Part shown: positions 20,837-32,827 of the stretch, piece by piece
How positions within the stretch are numbered: position 1 is the stretch's first letter
Layout: each line of letters begins with the position of its first letter
Source of the DNA: Defluviicoccus sp.
Lineage (GTDB): Bacteria > Pseudomonadota > Alphaproteobacteria > MPNO01
Length of the DNA: 64,000 nt
Assembly: GCA_028820505.1 (NCBI GenBank)
Contig: JAPPIT010000134.1
Location: forward strand, 36,939 to 100,938
Reading direction: 5' to 3'
Made by a program: the position numbers and the translations under genes
Notes under the pieces: generated by a model
Seen by the model: the letters and a program-made list of their open reading frames with translations, nothing else
Told to the model about the DNA's origin: nothing
Databases searched by the model: none

Positions 20837-21697
20837 ATGCCGTCGGCGACGATCAATGTGATGGAGGCCGCCGCGCGCAAGGCGGCGCGCGGGCTGATCC
20901 GCGATTTCGGCGAGGTTGAGAACCTGCAGGTCTCGCGCAAGGGCCCGGCGGATTTCGTCACCGAGGCGGACCGCCGGGCGGAGCGGATCCTGCGGGCGGA
21001 GCTCACCAAGGCGCGGCCGGAGTTCGGTTTCCTGATGGAAGAATCGGGCGCGACGGAAGGCGAGGACACGCGGCGGCGCTGGATCGTCGACCCGCTGGAC
21101 GGAACCACGAACTTCTTGCACGGCATCCCCCATTTCGCGATTTCGATCGGGCTCGAGGAGGACGGCGCCATGGTCGCGGGCGTGGTCTACGAGCCGCTGC
21201 GCGACGAGCTCTTCTGGGCCGAGAAGGGAGTCGGGTGCTATCTCAACCGGCGTCGCCTCAGGGTGTCGTCGCGCCGCCGAATGTCGGACGCTGTGCTCGC
21301 CACCGGCATTCCTTTCAAGGGCCGGGCGGGCAAGCACGCCTTCCTCGCCACTGTCGAGACGGCGATCGACAACACCGCCGGCATCAGGCGCCTGGGCTCC
21401 GCCGCCCTCGACCTCGCCTACGTCGCGGCGGGGCGTTATGACGGGTTCTGGGAGTTCGGGCTCTCGCCGTGGGACGTCGCCGCCGGAATCGTGCTGGTGC
21501 GCGAGGCCGGCGGTTTCGTGACCGACATCTCCGGCCGGCCGGCGGCCATCGACGGAGCGTCCATCGTGGCCGCCAACGACCGCCTGCACGCTCCCGTCCG
21601 GCAAATGCTGCGGGACGGCCTCGAGGAATCCGATGGGGACAATGCCCGGAAACCGCGTTTGCGCGAAACCGCGGCTCCGGATATCCGGGCTCAGTAG
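20837..21697 (+). CDS. suhB: Inositol monophosphatase family protein (SuhB)
   Basis: Metal-dependent phosphatase of the IMPase family, which in E. coli also acts in rRNA antitermination. The 286 residues show DFVTEADRRAE, the metal site WIVDPLDGTTNFLHGIPHF and the C-terminal WDVAAGIVLVREAGG. A strong GGAGGGGA ribosome site precedes the ATG 24 bases after efp. Confidence 0.95.
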   Translation: MPSATINVMEAAARKAARGLIRDFGEVENLQVSRKGPADFVTEADRRAERILRAELTKARPEFGFLMEESGATEGEDTRRRWIVDPLDGTTNFLHGIPHFAISIGLEEDGAMVAGVVYEPLRDELFWAEKGVGCYLNRRRLRVSSRRRMSDAVLATGIPFKGRAGKHAFLATVETAIDNTAGIRRLGSAALDLAYVAAGRYDGFWEFGLSPWDVAAGIVLVREAGGFVTDISGRPAAIDGASIVAANDRLHAPVRQMLRDGLEESDGDNARKPRLRETAAPDIRAQ

Positions 21698-22060
21698 CGA
21701 ACCGACCCACCCATCCGATGTCGCGGGCGCCCGACGTAGTGCGCCGCTCCCTTCACCGGTCGCGCAAATGCCGCAATTTCGCCCTTTTGTGTCGCTAAAG
21801 CTCGTTCCGGTCGAGTGCGGAAGTGCAGCCTGCCCACCCCAGCATATGACCTTCACTAGGACACTCGGGCGATCCTTCGATTCTGGGAGCATCGATGCGC
21901 GACGGAACAATGCGGTGCGAGAATCGGCCGGGTATGTCGTTCATCCCCCGATCTCGCTCTCGCGAGCCAAGGGGCATAGACTTCGCGCGGCGGACGCTGA
22001 TAGGAGCGGTCCGGACAAACGCCGCGCGGATTGCCGTGCGATGCGGAAGGACCGCGTGAG
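21698..22060 (+). other. Intergenic region without a recognisable gene
   Basis: About 360 bases between suhB and the MotA-like gene. It holds a GGGCGCCC palindrome just after suhB, a perfect 10-bp palindrome GCATCGATGC at 21889-21898 and one GANTC methylation-type site next to it. I found no convincing promoter, terminator with a U-tract, or tRNA. It presumably contains the promoter of the MotA/MotB-like pair. Confidence 0.5.
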
Positions 22061-23203
22061 ATGACGAGTCCCAGACGCTACCTGACCAGGATGATCGCGT
22101 TCGTGCTCGCCGTGGCGGCGGTGGCGGGGGCGCTCTACGCACCCTTGCTGGACGCGTTCCACGCGAACCCGGCGCTCAACGGGCTGATCGTCGGCGTGCT
22201 CGTGCTCGGCATCGCCTACAGCTTCCGCCAGGTGATAACGCTCCGGCGCGAAGTGAACTGGATCGTCAACGTCCGCACGGGCCGGCCCGGGATCTCGGTC
22301 CAGGCCGCGCCCCGGCTGCTTGCCCCGCTGGCGGCGATCCTGGGCGAGCAGACCCGCCGCTTCCGCCTGTCGGCGCTTGCGCTCCGCTCCCTCCTGGACG
22401 GCATATCGGCGCGGCTCGACGAACAGCGCGACATTGCGCGCTATACCATCGGGCTGCTCATCTTCCTCGGACTGCTCGGGACGTTCTGGGGTCTGTTGCA
22501 GACCATCGACTCGGTCGGCGGCGTGATCGCCGGCCTCAGCGTCGGCGGCGACGCCGATCTGAACGCGGTCTTCACGAACCTGAAGGCCGGGCTCCAGGCG
22601 CCGCTGGCCGGCATGGGAACCGCTTTTTCGTCCTCGCTCTTCGGCCTTGCCGGCTCGCTCGTGCTGGGCTTTCTGGAGCTCCAGGCGAGCCAGGCGCAGA
22701 ACCGCTTCTTCAACGACCTCGAAGACTGGCTCGCCGGGCAGACCCGCCTTTCCAGCGGCGGCGGGGCGGGGATCGATCAGGACCAGGCGGTTCCGGCCTA
22801 TGTGCAGGCGTTGCTCGAACAGACCGCCGACAGTCTCGAAAGCCTTCAACGCACCATCGCCCGGGGCGAGGAAAGCCGCATCTCGGCCAACCAGTCGATG
22901 GCGGCGCTGGCCGAAAACCTTTCCGCGCTGACCGACCAGATGCGCGCGGAGCAGGCGCTCATGGAGCAGCTCGCGGAAGGCCAGCTGGAGCTCAGACCGG
23001 TTCTGGCCAAGCTGGCCGAAGCCCGGCCGGGCGCAAACTTCGACGACAACCTGCAGCAGCACATTCGCAACATCGACGTTCACCTGGCGCAGCTCATGGA
23101 GCAGTTGGCGTCCGGTCGGTCGGAAATGGTGCAGGAGCTGAGAACCGAAATCCGTGTGCTGTCGCGCACGATCGCCGCGATCGGGCGGAGTCAGCAGGAA
23201 TAG
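22061..23203 (+). CDS. MotA/TolQ/ExbB-type proton channel protein with long C-terminal helical tail
   Basis: The 380 residues begin with two hydrophobic helices (about 9-29 and 40-56), then an amphipathic stretch, then the proton-channel core: GLLIFLGLLGTFWGLLQTI near 130-150 and GMGTAFSSSLFGLAGSLVLGFLEL near 186-210. The last 170 or so residues lack membrane segments and are mostly helical, giving a cytoplasmic tail as in ZorA and unlike TolQ. The next gene encodes its MotB-like partner 21 bases on. Not flagellar by context. I chose the ATG at 22061; the upstream TTG at 22031 is less likely. Confidence 0.85.
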   Translation: MTSPRRYLTRMIAFVLAVAAVAGALYAPLLDAFHANPALNGLIVGVLVLGIAYSFRQVITLRREVNWIVNVRTGRPGISVQAAPRLLAPLAAILGEQTRRFRLSALALRSLLDGISARLDEQRDIARYTIGLLIFLGLLGTFWGLLQTIDSVGGVIAGLSVGGDADLNAVFTNLKAGLQAPLAGMGTAFSSSLFGLAGSLVLGFLELQASQAQNRFFNDLEDWLAGQTRLSSGGGAGIDQDQAVPAYVQALLEQTADSLESLQRTIARGEESRISANQSMAALAENLSALTDQMRAEQALMEQLAEGQLELRPVLAKLAEARPGANFDDNLQQHIRNIDVHLAQLMEQLASGRSEMVQELRTEIRVLSRTIAAIGRSQQE

Positions 23204-23224
23204 GACCGCGGGAAGGGCCGGATA

Positions 23225-24607
23225 ATGGCCGTCGGCAGGACCAGGCAGCACTCGGGGGCCGACATCTGGCCGGGATTCGTGGATGCGCTCGCGGCGCTGC
23301 TCATCATCGTCATCTTCCTGTTGATGGTGTTCACCCTCGCCCAGTATTTCCTGAGCGACATCCTCACCGGCCGGGACCGGGCGCTCGACAGGCTCAACCG
23401 CCAGGTCGCGCAGCTGACGGAGATGCTGTCCCTCGAGCAGGCCGAAAACACGGAGCTCGAAGCCTCGGTCTCCAGGCTCACCCTTCAACTCGGCGAGCTG
23501 ACGTCCGAGCGCGACAGGCTGTCGGGCCAGCTGGCGGAGCTCCTGCCCGAACGCGACATGCTGACCAACGAGGTCGCCGCGCTCACCGCCGAGCGCGACG
23601 CGCTCAAGGCCGCCTCCGCCAAGACCGCCGCCGAGCTCGAGGACGCCTACAAAACGATCGGCGCGGACAAGGAAAAGATCGAGCTCCAGCTGCGCCGCCT
23701 CGCGAGCCTGGAGCGCGACATCGCCGCGCTGCGCGAAGTGCGCGACACACTGGAAAGGAGAGTCGCCGGTCTCGAAGATTCGCTCCAGTCGCGCGACCGC
23801 GAACTCGGCGCGTTGCGCGACCGGTCGAAGGAGCTTGCCGCCGAGCTTGCCTCGTCCCAAGAGCGGACCCGGCTCGCCCAGATCGAGATCGACGACCGCG
23901 ACGTCAGGCTGCGCGACCTAGGCGCGCGGGCGACCAAGGTCGAGGACGAGCTGACCGCCGAACAGACCGTCTCGGCGGAAGCGCGGGAGCAGGTCCGCAT
24001 CCTCAATCTCCAGATCGCCGCGCTACGCCAGCAGCTCGCGCGCATCGAAGCGGCGCTCGAGGTGTCGGAAGAGAAGGCGAAGGAACAGAACATCCAGATC
24101 GTCAACCTGTCCAAGCGCCTCAATGCCGCCCTCGCCAGCAAGGTGCAGGAGCTCGCGAATTTCCGCTCCGAGTTCTTCGGCCGGCTCAGGAAGGCGCTCG
24201 GCAATCGCAGCGACGTCCGCATCGTGGGCGACCGCTTCGTCTTCCAGTCGGAGGTGCTGTTCCCCTCGGGCGAGGCCAGGCTCCAGCCCGGCGGGCGCGT
24301 GCAGATCGACAAGCTGGCCAGCACGATCAGGGAGATCGCCGGGAAGATACCCGACGATATCGACTGGGTGCTCAGGGTCGACGGCCACACCGACCGGCTG
24401 CCCATCAGCACGCCCGCCTTCCCGTCGAACTGGGAGCTCTCCACGGCGCGCGCGATCGCGGTGGTCAAGTACCTGATCGAGCGCGGCGTTCCGGCGACCC
24501 GGCTCGCCGCGACCGGGTTCGGCGAGTTTCAGCCGATCGACAGGGGCAGCACGATCGCCGCCTTCAAACGCAACCGGCGCATCGAATTCAAGCTGACCCA
24601 GCGCTGA
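23225..24607 (+). CDS. MotB/OmpA-type peptidoglycan-binding stator protein with long coiled coil
   Basis: The 460 residues have one N-terminal transmembrane helix whose beginning, WPGFVDALAALLIIVIF, holds aspartate 20, the probable proton-carrying residue equivalent to MotB Asp32. Residues about 50-320 form a nearly unbroken coiled coil, and the C-terminus is an OmpA-like peptidoglycan domain (RVDGHTDRLPI, LSTARAIAVVKYL, GFGEFQP, NRRIEFK). With the preceding gene it forms an orphan ion-driven stator-like complex. The 3' end overlaps the convergent ABC exporter gene by 20 bases. Confidence 0.87.
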   Translation: MAVGRTRQHSGADIWPGFVDALAALLIIVIFLLMVFTLAQYFLSDILTGRDRALDRLNRQVAQLTEMLSLEQAENTELEASVSRLTLQLGELTSERDRLSGQLAELLPERDMLTNEVAALTAERDALKAASAKTAAELEDAYKTIGADKEKIELQLRRLASLERDIAALREVRDTLERRVAGLEDSLQSRDRELGALRDRSKELAAELASSQERTRLAQIEIDDRDVRLRDLGARATKVEDELTAEQTVSAEAREQVRILNLQIAALRQQLARIEAALEVSEEKAKEQNIQIVNLSKRLNAALASKVQELANFRSEFFGRLRKALGNRSDVRIVGDRFVFQSEVLFPSGEARLQPGGRVQIDKLASTIREIAGKIPDDIDWVLRVDGHTDRLPISTPAFPSNWELSTARAIAVVKYLIERGVPATRLAATGFGEFQPIDRGSTIAAFKRNRRIEFKLTQR

Positions 24608-26549
24608 GCGGAGCGAAATCGGCGGCCGGCGCTTCGCCGAACTGGAGCGCGGCGAGTCGGGCGTAGAGGGCGCTCGTCCGGATCAATTCGACATGGCTGC
24701 CGATGGCGTCGATCCGCCCTTCGTCGAGAACGACGATCCGGTCGGCGGCCTGCACCGTCGCCAGCCGGTGCGCGATCACGAGCGTGGTCCTCCCGGCCAT
24801 AAGCCGGGCGAGCGCGTCCTGGACCAGCCGCTCGCTCTCGGAATCGAGCGCGCTCGTCGCCTCGTCGAGGAGCAGGATCGCGGGATCGCGCAGCAGCGCC
24901 CGGGCGATCGCAATGCGTTGCCGCTGTCCGCCGGACAGGCGCACCCCCTTCTCGCCGAGGAAGGTGTCGAAACCGTCCGGCAGCGCATCGAGGAACTCCA
25001 CCGCGGCCGCCGCTTCCGCGGCCGCCCGAACCTCGTCGGCGGTCGCGCCGGGCCGGCCGTAGCGGATGTTTTCCCAGGCATCGGCGGAAAAGACGAAGGG
25101 TTCCTGCGCGACCAACCCGATCCGCGCGCGGAGCTCCGCCGGTTCGGCCTCGCGCAGATCGACGCCGTCGACCCGCACCTGCCCCTCCGCCGGGTCGTAA
25201 AAGCGGAGCAAGAGCTCGAAAACGGTGGACTTGCCCGCGCCCGAGGGGCCCACCAGCGCGACCCGCTCGCCCGCCGCGACCTCGAAGCTCACCCCGTCCA
25301 GCGCGGGGTTGTCGGGACGCGACGGGTAATGGAACCGGACCTCTTCGAAGTCGACAGTGCCCAAGGCCGGTTCCGGAAGGCGAACGGGCACGGCCGGCGC
25401 GGAGATCTGGGAATCGATGCGCAGGAGTTCGAGGAGGCGCTCGGTCGCCCCGGCGGCGCGCTGCAGATCGCCGATCACCTCGCTCACCGCGCCGACCGAG
25501 CCGGCCACCACGACCGCGTAGAAGACGAAGGCCGACAATTCGCCCGGCGAAATCCGCCCGCCCATCACGTCGTGCCCGCCGATCCACAGGATCACGCCGA
25601 CCGCGCTGAACACCGTGACCATCACGAACGCGGTCAGCCACCCGCGCGCCATGTTGCGCCGGAGCGCGGTTGCAAGCGCCTCGTCGACCCGCGCCCCGAA
25701 GCGCCTCGTGTCGACGGGCTCGTGGCCGAACGCCTGCACGGTGCGGATCGCGTTGAGCGTCTCTTCGCCATGCGCCGAGATGTCGGCCACCCGGTCCTGG
25801 CTGGCGCGCGACAGGCGCCGGACGCGCCGGCCGAAGAAAACGATGGGAAGCACCACCACCGGCACGATCAGGAACACCAGGCCGGCAAGCCTCGGGCTGG
25901 TGACGAACAGGAGCACCGTGCCGCCGAGAAACAGCAGCACGTTCCTCAGCGCCACCGAGACCGAGGAGCCGACCACCACCTGGAGGAGCGTGGTGTCGGT
26001 GGTAAGCCGCGACAGCACCTCGCCGACGCGCGCGGACTCGAAGAAGGACGCGCTGAGGGCGAGCATGCGCTCGAAGACCGCGCGCCGCATGTCGGCCACC
26101 ACCCTCTCGCCGACCCAGGCGACGAGGTAGAACCGCCCGAAGGTCGCGGCCGCCAGAAGGGCGATGACGACGAAGAGCCCCGCGAGCGCCCGGTCGAGCA
26201 GGGCACCGTCGCCGGCGCCGAAGCCCTCGTCGATCAGCGCGCGCAGCCCCTGTCCGAGGACGAGAACCGAGCCCGCGGCCACGATCAGCGCCAGACCGGC
26301 GCCGGCGATCCGCATCCGGTACGGCGCGAGCCACGGGATCAGCGCGCGCAGGCTGCGGACATTGCCGCGGGCGCGCTCTTCCGGGCTGTAGGTTTCACGC
26401 TGGGCCAGAATCCGTCTCCCGGGCCGGATGCGCCGGCCCGATCGTTCCGCCTCCGGCCCCGTCCCCGGGGACCGGGAGGCTTGTAAATCCAGACGCCTTC
26501 CGATATATACCCGCCGCCCCGCCGGAGACGCGACGATGAAGAAGGACAT
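24588..26549 (-). CDS. ABC exporter, fused membrane and ATPase domains (MsbA/MDR type)
   Basis: Half-transporter of 653 residues. Six transmembrane helices span about 80-350; the ATPase domain has Walker A GPSGAGKS, signature LSGGQRQR, Walker [13 protein letters not shown] and the switch histidine in VIAHRLAT. It resembles alphaproteobacterial multidrug or lipid exporters; substrate unknown. The only conventional start before the membrane domain is the ATG at 26549, which lies inside the start of the divergent rpmE. The first 45 or so residues are basic and poorly conserved-looking, so a rarer start farther in is possible. Confidence 0.9.
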   Translation of the reverse strand: MSFFIVASPAGRRVYIGRRLDLQASRSPGTGPEAERSGRRIRPGRRILAQRETYSPEERARGNVRSLRALIPWLAPYRMRIAGAGLALIVAAGSVLVLGQGLRALIDEGFGAGDGALLDRALAGLFVVIALLAAATFGRFYLVAWVGERVVADMRRAVFERMLALSASFFESARVGEVLSRLTTDTTLLQVVVGSSVSVALRNVLLFLGGTVLLFVTSPRLAGLVFLIVPVVVLPIVFFGRRVRRLSRASQDRVADISAHGEETLNAIRTVQAFGHEPVDTRRFGARVDEALATALRRNMARGWLTAFVMVTVFSAVGVILWIGGHDVMGGRISPGELSAFVFYAVVVAGSVGAVSEVIGDLQRAAGATERLLELLRIDSQISAPAVPVRLPEPALGTVDFEEVRFHYPSRPDNPALDGVSFEVAAGERVALVGPSGAGKSTVFELLLRFYDPAEGQVRVDGVDLREAEPAELRARIGLVAQEPFVFSADAWENIRYGRPGATADEVRAAAEAAAAVEFLDALPDGFDTFLGEKGVRLSGGQRQRIAIARALLRDPAILLLDEATSALDSESERLVQDALARLMAGRTTLVIAHRLATVQAADRIVVLDEGRIDAIGSHVELIRTSALYARLAALQFGEAPAADFAPLSAGSA

Positions 26550-26760
26550 CCACCCGGACTACCACGAAATCAACGTGGTGATGACCGACGGCACGACCTA
26601 CACGACCCGGTCGACCTACGGCAAGGCCGGGGACACAGTAAAGCTCGACATCGACCCCAAGACCCACCCGGCCTGGACCGGCGGACAGCAACGCCTGGTC
26701 GATACCGGCGGCCAAGTGGCGAAATTCAACAAGCGGTTCAAGGATCTCGGCATCGGCTGA
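26536..26760 (+). CDS. rpmE: 50S ribosomal protein L31
   Basis: The 74 residues begin [19 protein letters not shown] and continue [26 protein letters not shown], a typical alphaproteobacterial L31. It lacks the CxxC zinc ribbon of zinc-binding L31 proteins. Its first 14 bases overlap the divergent ABC exporter start, so both leaders run through the other gene. Confidence 0.96.
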   Translation: MKKDIHPDYHEINVVMTDGTTYTTRSTYGKAGDTVKLDIDPKTHPAWTGGQQRLVDTGGQVAKFNKRFKDLGIG

Positions 26761-26789
26761 GCCACCGACGCTTCCCGAACGCGGCGTCC

Positions 26790-27833
26790 TCACCGGCCGT
26801 GGGCGGGCGAACCGACAGGCAGAACCGCATCGAAAAAGTCCAGAAGCTGCCGGTCGATCCGGGACAGGAACGCGCGGCGATCGAACCCCTTGGGATCTCG
26901 CGCCGGAGCGCCTATTTCGCCGGTTATCTCTGCGGGGAAGGGCGATATGAAGGAGAAATGATGGGCCTCCGGATGCACCGCCAGGTGCGCCCTGTTTCCC
27001 ATCAGCCTCGCGATGTTTTCGGCATGCCACGGCCTGCGCAGGACCCGGTCCGCGCCGAGACGGTGGATCTGCACCGGCGCCTTCACGCCCGCGAAAGCGC
27101 CATCGCCGAAGATCGCCCCGACCGGGGCGACGGCCGCGACCGCGCGGACGCGGCGATCCGACAGGTCGGGCAACGGGCCGCCCGCGGCGGTGCCGGGCCG
27201 GCCGTAGGCGCAGAACGCGGGGTCGGCGTCGCGGTTCCGCGTGCAGTGGCGCGCGAGAAGGCGCGTATCCGCCCTGCCGCCGATCAGCGCGAGCACGCTG
27301 TAGCCCCCCGCGGAGTGCCCGACGGCACCGATACGGGCGTGATCGATCCAGCGTCCGAATTCCGGATCGCGGAGCACCCGGTCGAGGGCCGCGCTCAGCT
27401 GGCGCGGTCGGCGGCGCCAGTTCGCGAACGTGCCGCTGTACCGGCCGTCGCGCCAGTTGTCGCCGGCATGTTCCGGCGCCGCGACGACGTAGCCGCCGCG
27501 GGCCAGTCGGATCGCCGTGCCGCGATGGTTCAGCCGTCCGCCGCCGGTGCCGTGCGAAATCAGGACGAGGCCGTAACGCCCGGCGCCGACCGGCGCTTCC
27601 GATGTAGCGGCCATCGCAAACGGGCCGACGACCGTGCGCCCGGACGGGCCGGCGGCCGGATACCAGAGCGCCACGGTCAGCCGCTCGCCGTCGATCTCGA
27701 ACGGGATGTCGCGAAATCCGACGCCGTCGGGCCTCGCGCCGGAAACCGAGAACAGGAAACCGGGAACCAGCGCCGCGACGGCGCAGGAGGCGGCGAAACG
27801 GCGATATCCCCGGGGCCCGGCCGGCTTACTCAT
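26790..27833 (-). CDS. Alpha/beta hydrolase (dienelactone-hydrolase / PAF-acetylhydrolase-like), probably exported
   Basis: The 347 residues start with a signal-like hydrophobic helix at about 13-30, then FRDIPFEIDGERLTVALWYPA as in PAF-acetylhydrolase-like esterases. The oxyanion strand is LVLISHGTGG and the nucleophile elbow GHSAGGYS. A histidine near the C-terminus (HPEAHHFSF) is the likely catalytic base. Substrate unknown. The gene faces away from acnA, and a strong hairpin sits about 30 bases upstream of its start. Confidence 0.82.
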   Translation of the reverse strand: MSKPAGPRGYRRFAASCAVAALVPGFLFSVSGARPDGVGFRDIPFEIDGERLTVALWYPAAGPSGRTVVGPFAMAATSEAPVGAGRYGLVLISHGTGGGRLNHRGTAIRLARGGYVVAAPEHAGDNWRDGRYSGTFANWRRRPRQLSAALDRVLRDPEFGRWIDHARIGAVGHSAGGYSVLALIGGRADTRLLARHCTRNRDADPAFCAYGRPGTAAGGPLPDLSDRRVRAVAAVAPVGAIFGDGAFAGVKAPVQIHRLGADRVLRRPWHAENIARLMGNRAHLAVHPEAHHFSFISPFPAEITGEIGAPARDPKGFDRRAFLSRIDRQLLDFFDAVLPVGSPAHGR

Positions 27834-27861
27834 ATCGTCCCGGTTCCGTCCCGATAAGAAC

Positions 27862-27889
27862 GGGCCGCCGGAAGGGTTTCCGGCGGCCC
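27862..27889 (-). terminator. Strong GC-rich hairpin in the leader of the hydrolase gene
   Basis: A perfect 12-bp stem (GGGCCGCCGGAA / TTCCGGCGGCCC) with a 4-base loop. On the minus strand it is followed by GTTCTTAT, a weak U-rich tract, so it resembles an intrinsic terminator pointing towards the hydrolase gene 30 bases away. No minus-strand gene precedes it, so it may act as an attenuator or end a short RNA begun in the acnA-hydrolase spacer. The rest of that 291-base spacer shows no other clear feature. Confidence 0.5.
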
Positions 27890-28124
27890 GGCGAGTTGGG
27901 CCCGATGGCCGTGTGGACGCCCGGGGTCGGCGTCCGAGGGGCTAGGATGCCCGAAGAGATAGAGGGCGATTGTGGCCGCCGCTGGCCGGGAATGGGGCAA
28001 TATTGTGATTTCGTGCGCTCCGGCGGGCCGGGCTCCGATGGGCGAATAACTCCTCGCCATGGCGGCGCTGGCAGGCTATCCATCCGCCAGGACATAGGAT
28101 CTCGCGACGCGGAGGAAAACGGCG

Positions 28125-30806
<2,682 letters not shown>

Positions 30807-30819
30807 CCCGGCCGCCCGT

Positions 30820-32694
30820 TCAGCCGGACCGGAGCCCCCGCGCCAGCGCCTCGCACATGCGCCGCGAGAAGGCGGCGGGATCGGGCAGCCTCTCACCCTC
30901 CATGATGCGCGCCTGATCGAGCACCAGCCAGGCGGTGTCGGAAAGCCGCTGCGCCGTGGCGTCCCTGCCGACCGCGTCGGCGAGGCTCCGGATGAGGGCG
31001 TGTTTCGGATTGATCTCCAGGATCCGCTTGAACCCCGTGTCCAGCTGCCGGTGCTGTTTCAGCAGGCGTTCGAGATTGATGTCGAGATCGCCCTCGTCGG
31101 CCACCAAGCAGGCGGCGCTGTCGGTCAACCGGTCGGACGCGCGCACGTCCTTGACCTCGTCCTTGAGCGCCAGCTTGAACATCGCGATCACGCTGTCCAC
31201 CCGACCTTGGTCGACCGTCTCCTCGTCCTTCTCCGCCCCGTCGGCGCTTTCGACCGCGATGTCGGCGAGATCCGCGCCCGCCCGCGTCGCGGACTTGAAT
31301 TCCTTCTCTGCGTACGTGCCGACCGCCGGAATCCAGAACTCGTCGACCGGGTCGGTCATCAGCAGCACCTCGATGCCGCGCGCGCGGAACCCTTCGAGCT
31401 GCGGGCTGCGGCGCACGGCGTCGAGGTCCTCGCCGGCGATGTAGTAGATCGCCTCCTGCCCCTCCTTCATCCGCTCGACATAGGCGTCGAGCCCGACGGG
31501 ATCTTCGCCCGCCGTCGTGTGGAACCGGGCGAGCTTCAGGATCTCGTCGCGGTTTTCGGGATCCTCGTAGACGCCCTCCTTGAGCACCGGACCGAAATTC
31601 TCCCAAAACCCAGCGTAATTCCCGGGCTCCGCCTCGGCCTTCTTGCCGAGCTCTCCCAGCACCCGCCTGACGATCGCCGTCCGCATCCGGGCCAGCAGCG
31701 GGTTGTTCTGCAGCATCTCGCGGCTGATGTTGAGCGGCAGGTCCTCGCTGTCGACCAGCCCGCGCAGGAAGCGGAGCCATTGCGGGATCAGCTCGGCGCA
31801 GTCGTCGGTGACGAACACGCGCTTCACATAGAGCTTCACGCCGTGCTTGCGTTCCGGGTTGAACAGGTCGAAGGGCCGCTGCGAGGGGATGAAGACCAGC
31901 GTCGTGTATTCGTGGGTTCCCTCGGCCCGCCAGTGGATCGTCATCCACGGTTCGTCGAAGGCATGGCCGACATGGCGGTAGAATTCCCCGTACTGGTCGT
32001 CGGCGATCTCCGACCTCGGCCGGGCCCAGAGCGCGGAGGCCTCGTTCACGGTGTCCTCGCTGCCGCCTTCGACGAGGACGATGGGCAGGCCTATGTGGTC
32101 CGAGTAGGTCTTGACGATGGCGCGCAGGGTTGCGGGCTCGAGGAACGAATCCTCGCCGTCGCGGATATGCAGCGTCACCGTCGTCCCGCGCCCCTCGCGC
32201 TCGGCTTCGCCGACGGTGAACTCGCCGAGCCCTTCGGAGATCCAGCGCCAGGCCTGCGCCTCGCCGGCGCGGCGGCTCACCACCTCGACCCGGTCCGCCA
32301 CCATGAACGCCGAATAGAAGCCGACCCCGAACTGGCCGATCAGGGCCATGTCCTGGGCCGCGTCGCCCGACATCTGGTCCAGATAGGCGCTGGTGCCCGA
32401 CCGCGCGATGGTGCCGAGATCGGCGATCAGCCCATCGCGATTCATGCCGATCCCGTTATCGGCGACCGATATGGTCCGCGCGGCGGCGTCGAGCTCGATC
32501 CGCACCCGGAACTCGGGATCGTCCTCGATCAGCGCCGGCTCGACGATCGCTTCGTAGCGCAGACGGTCGCACGCATCGGATGCGTTGGAGATCAGCTCGC
32601 GCAGGAAAATCCGCTTCTCGCTGTAGAGCGAGTTGGCGACGATTCTGAGCAGCCGCGAGACTTCCGTCTGGAAGCTCAGTTTCTCCTCGCCCAT
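30820..32694 (-). CDS. htpG: Chaperone HtpG (Hsp90 family)
   Basis: ATP-dependent chaperone of 624 residues. It begins MGEEKLSFQTEVSRLL and has the GHKL ATPase motifs (IFLRELISNASDACDRLRY, ADNGIGM, IGQFGVGFYSAF), then the middle domain with VKRVFVTDD and the dimerisation domain. The ATG at 32694 is certain from homology; the open frame runs on into the divergent spacer. A heat-shock-type promoter lies about 57-86 bases upstream of the start. Confidence 0.97.
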   Translation of the reverse strand: MGEEKLSFQTEVSRLLRIVANSLYSEKRIFLRELISNASDACDRLRYEAIVEPALIEDDPEFRVRIELDAAARTISVADNGIGMNRDGLIADLGTIARSGTSAYLDQMSGDAAQDMALIGQFGVGFYSAFMVADRVEVVSRRAGEAQAWRWISEGLGEFTVGEAEREGRGTTVTLHIRDGEDSFLEPATLRAIVKTYSDHIGLPIVLVEGGSEDTVNEASALWARPRSEIADDQYGEFYRHVGHAFDEPWMTIHWRAEGTHEYTTLVFIPSQRPFDLFNPERKHGVKLYVKRVFVTDDCAELIPQWLRFLRGLVDSEDLPLNISREMLQNNPLLARMRTAIVRRVLGELGKKAEAEPGNYAGFWENFGPVLKEGVYEDPENRDEILKLARFHTTAGEDPVGLDAYVERMKEGQEAIYYIAGEDLDAVRRSPQLEGFRARGIEVLLMTDPVDEFWIPAVGTYAEKEFKSATRAGADLADIAVESADGAEKDEETVDQGRVDSVIAMFKLALKDEVKDVRASDRLTDSAACLVADEGDLDINLERLLKQHRQLDTGFKRILEINPKHALIRSLADAVGRDATAQRLSDTAWLVLDQARIMEGERLPDPAAFSRRMCEALARGLRSG

Positions 32695-32750
32695 CGATTC
32701 CTCTCCACCCCTTCGATCCAAGACACGGTCCCCGGGCCGCATCAGGCGAA

Positions 32751-32780
32751 CATATGCGGAAGCGCCGCGGGACTTGCAAG
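32751..32780 (-). promoter_or_regulatory. Probable sigma-32 (RpoH) promoter of htpG
   Basis: On the minus strand CTTGCA at 32780-32775 is separated by 15 bases from CCGCATATG at 32759-32751. This resembles the alphaproteobacterial RpoH pattern CTTGAA-N13-17-CCCCATnT. It is correctly placed about 57 bases from the htpG start, and htpG is a standard member of this regulon. Call made by eye only. Confidence 0.55.
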
Positions 32781-32827
32781 ACCCGCAAGGCCTTGCTTTT
32801 CCGACCGCAATTGCCGATTCTAGCGAC

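Noticed and set aside
22061..24607. Zorya phage-defence system
   Set aside because: Only ZorA/ZorB-like proteins are present; no ZorC, ZorD or ZorE homologue and no defence-island neighbours.
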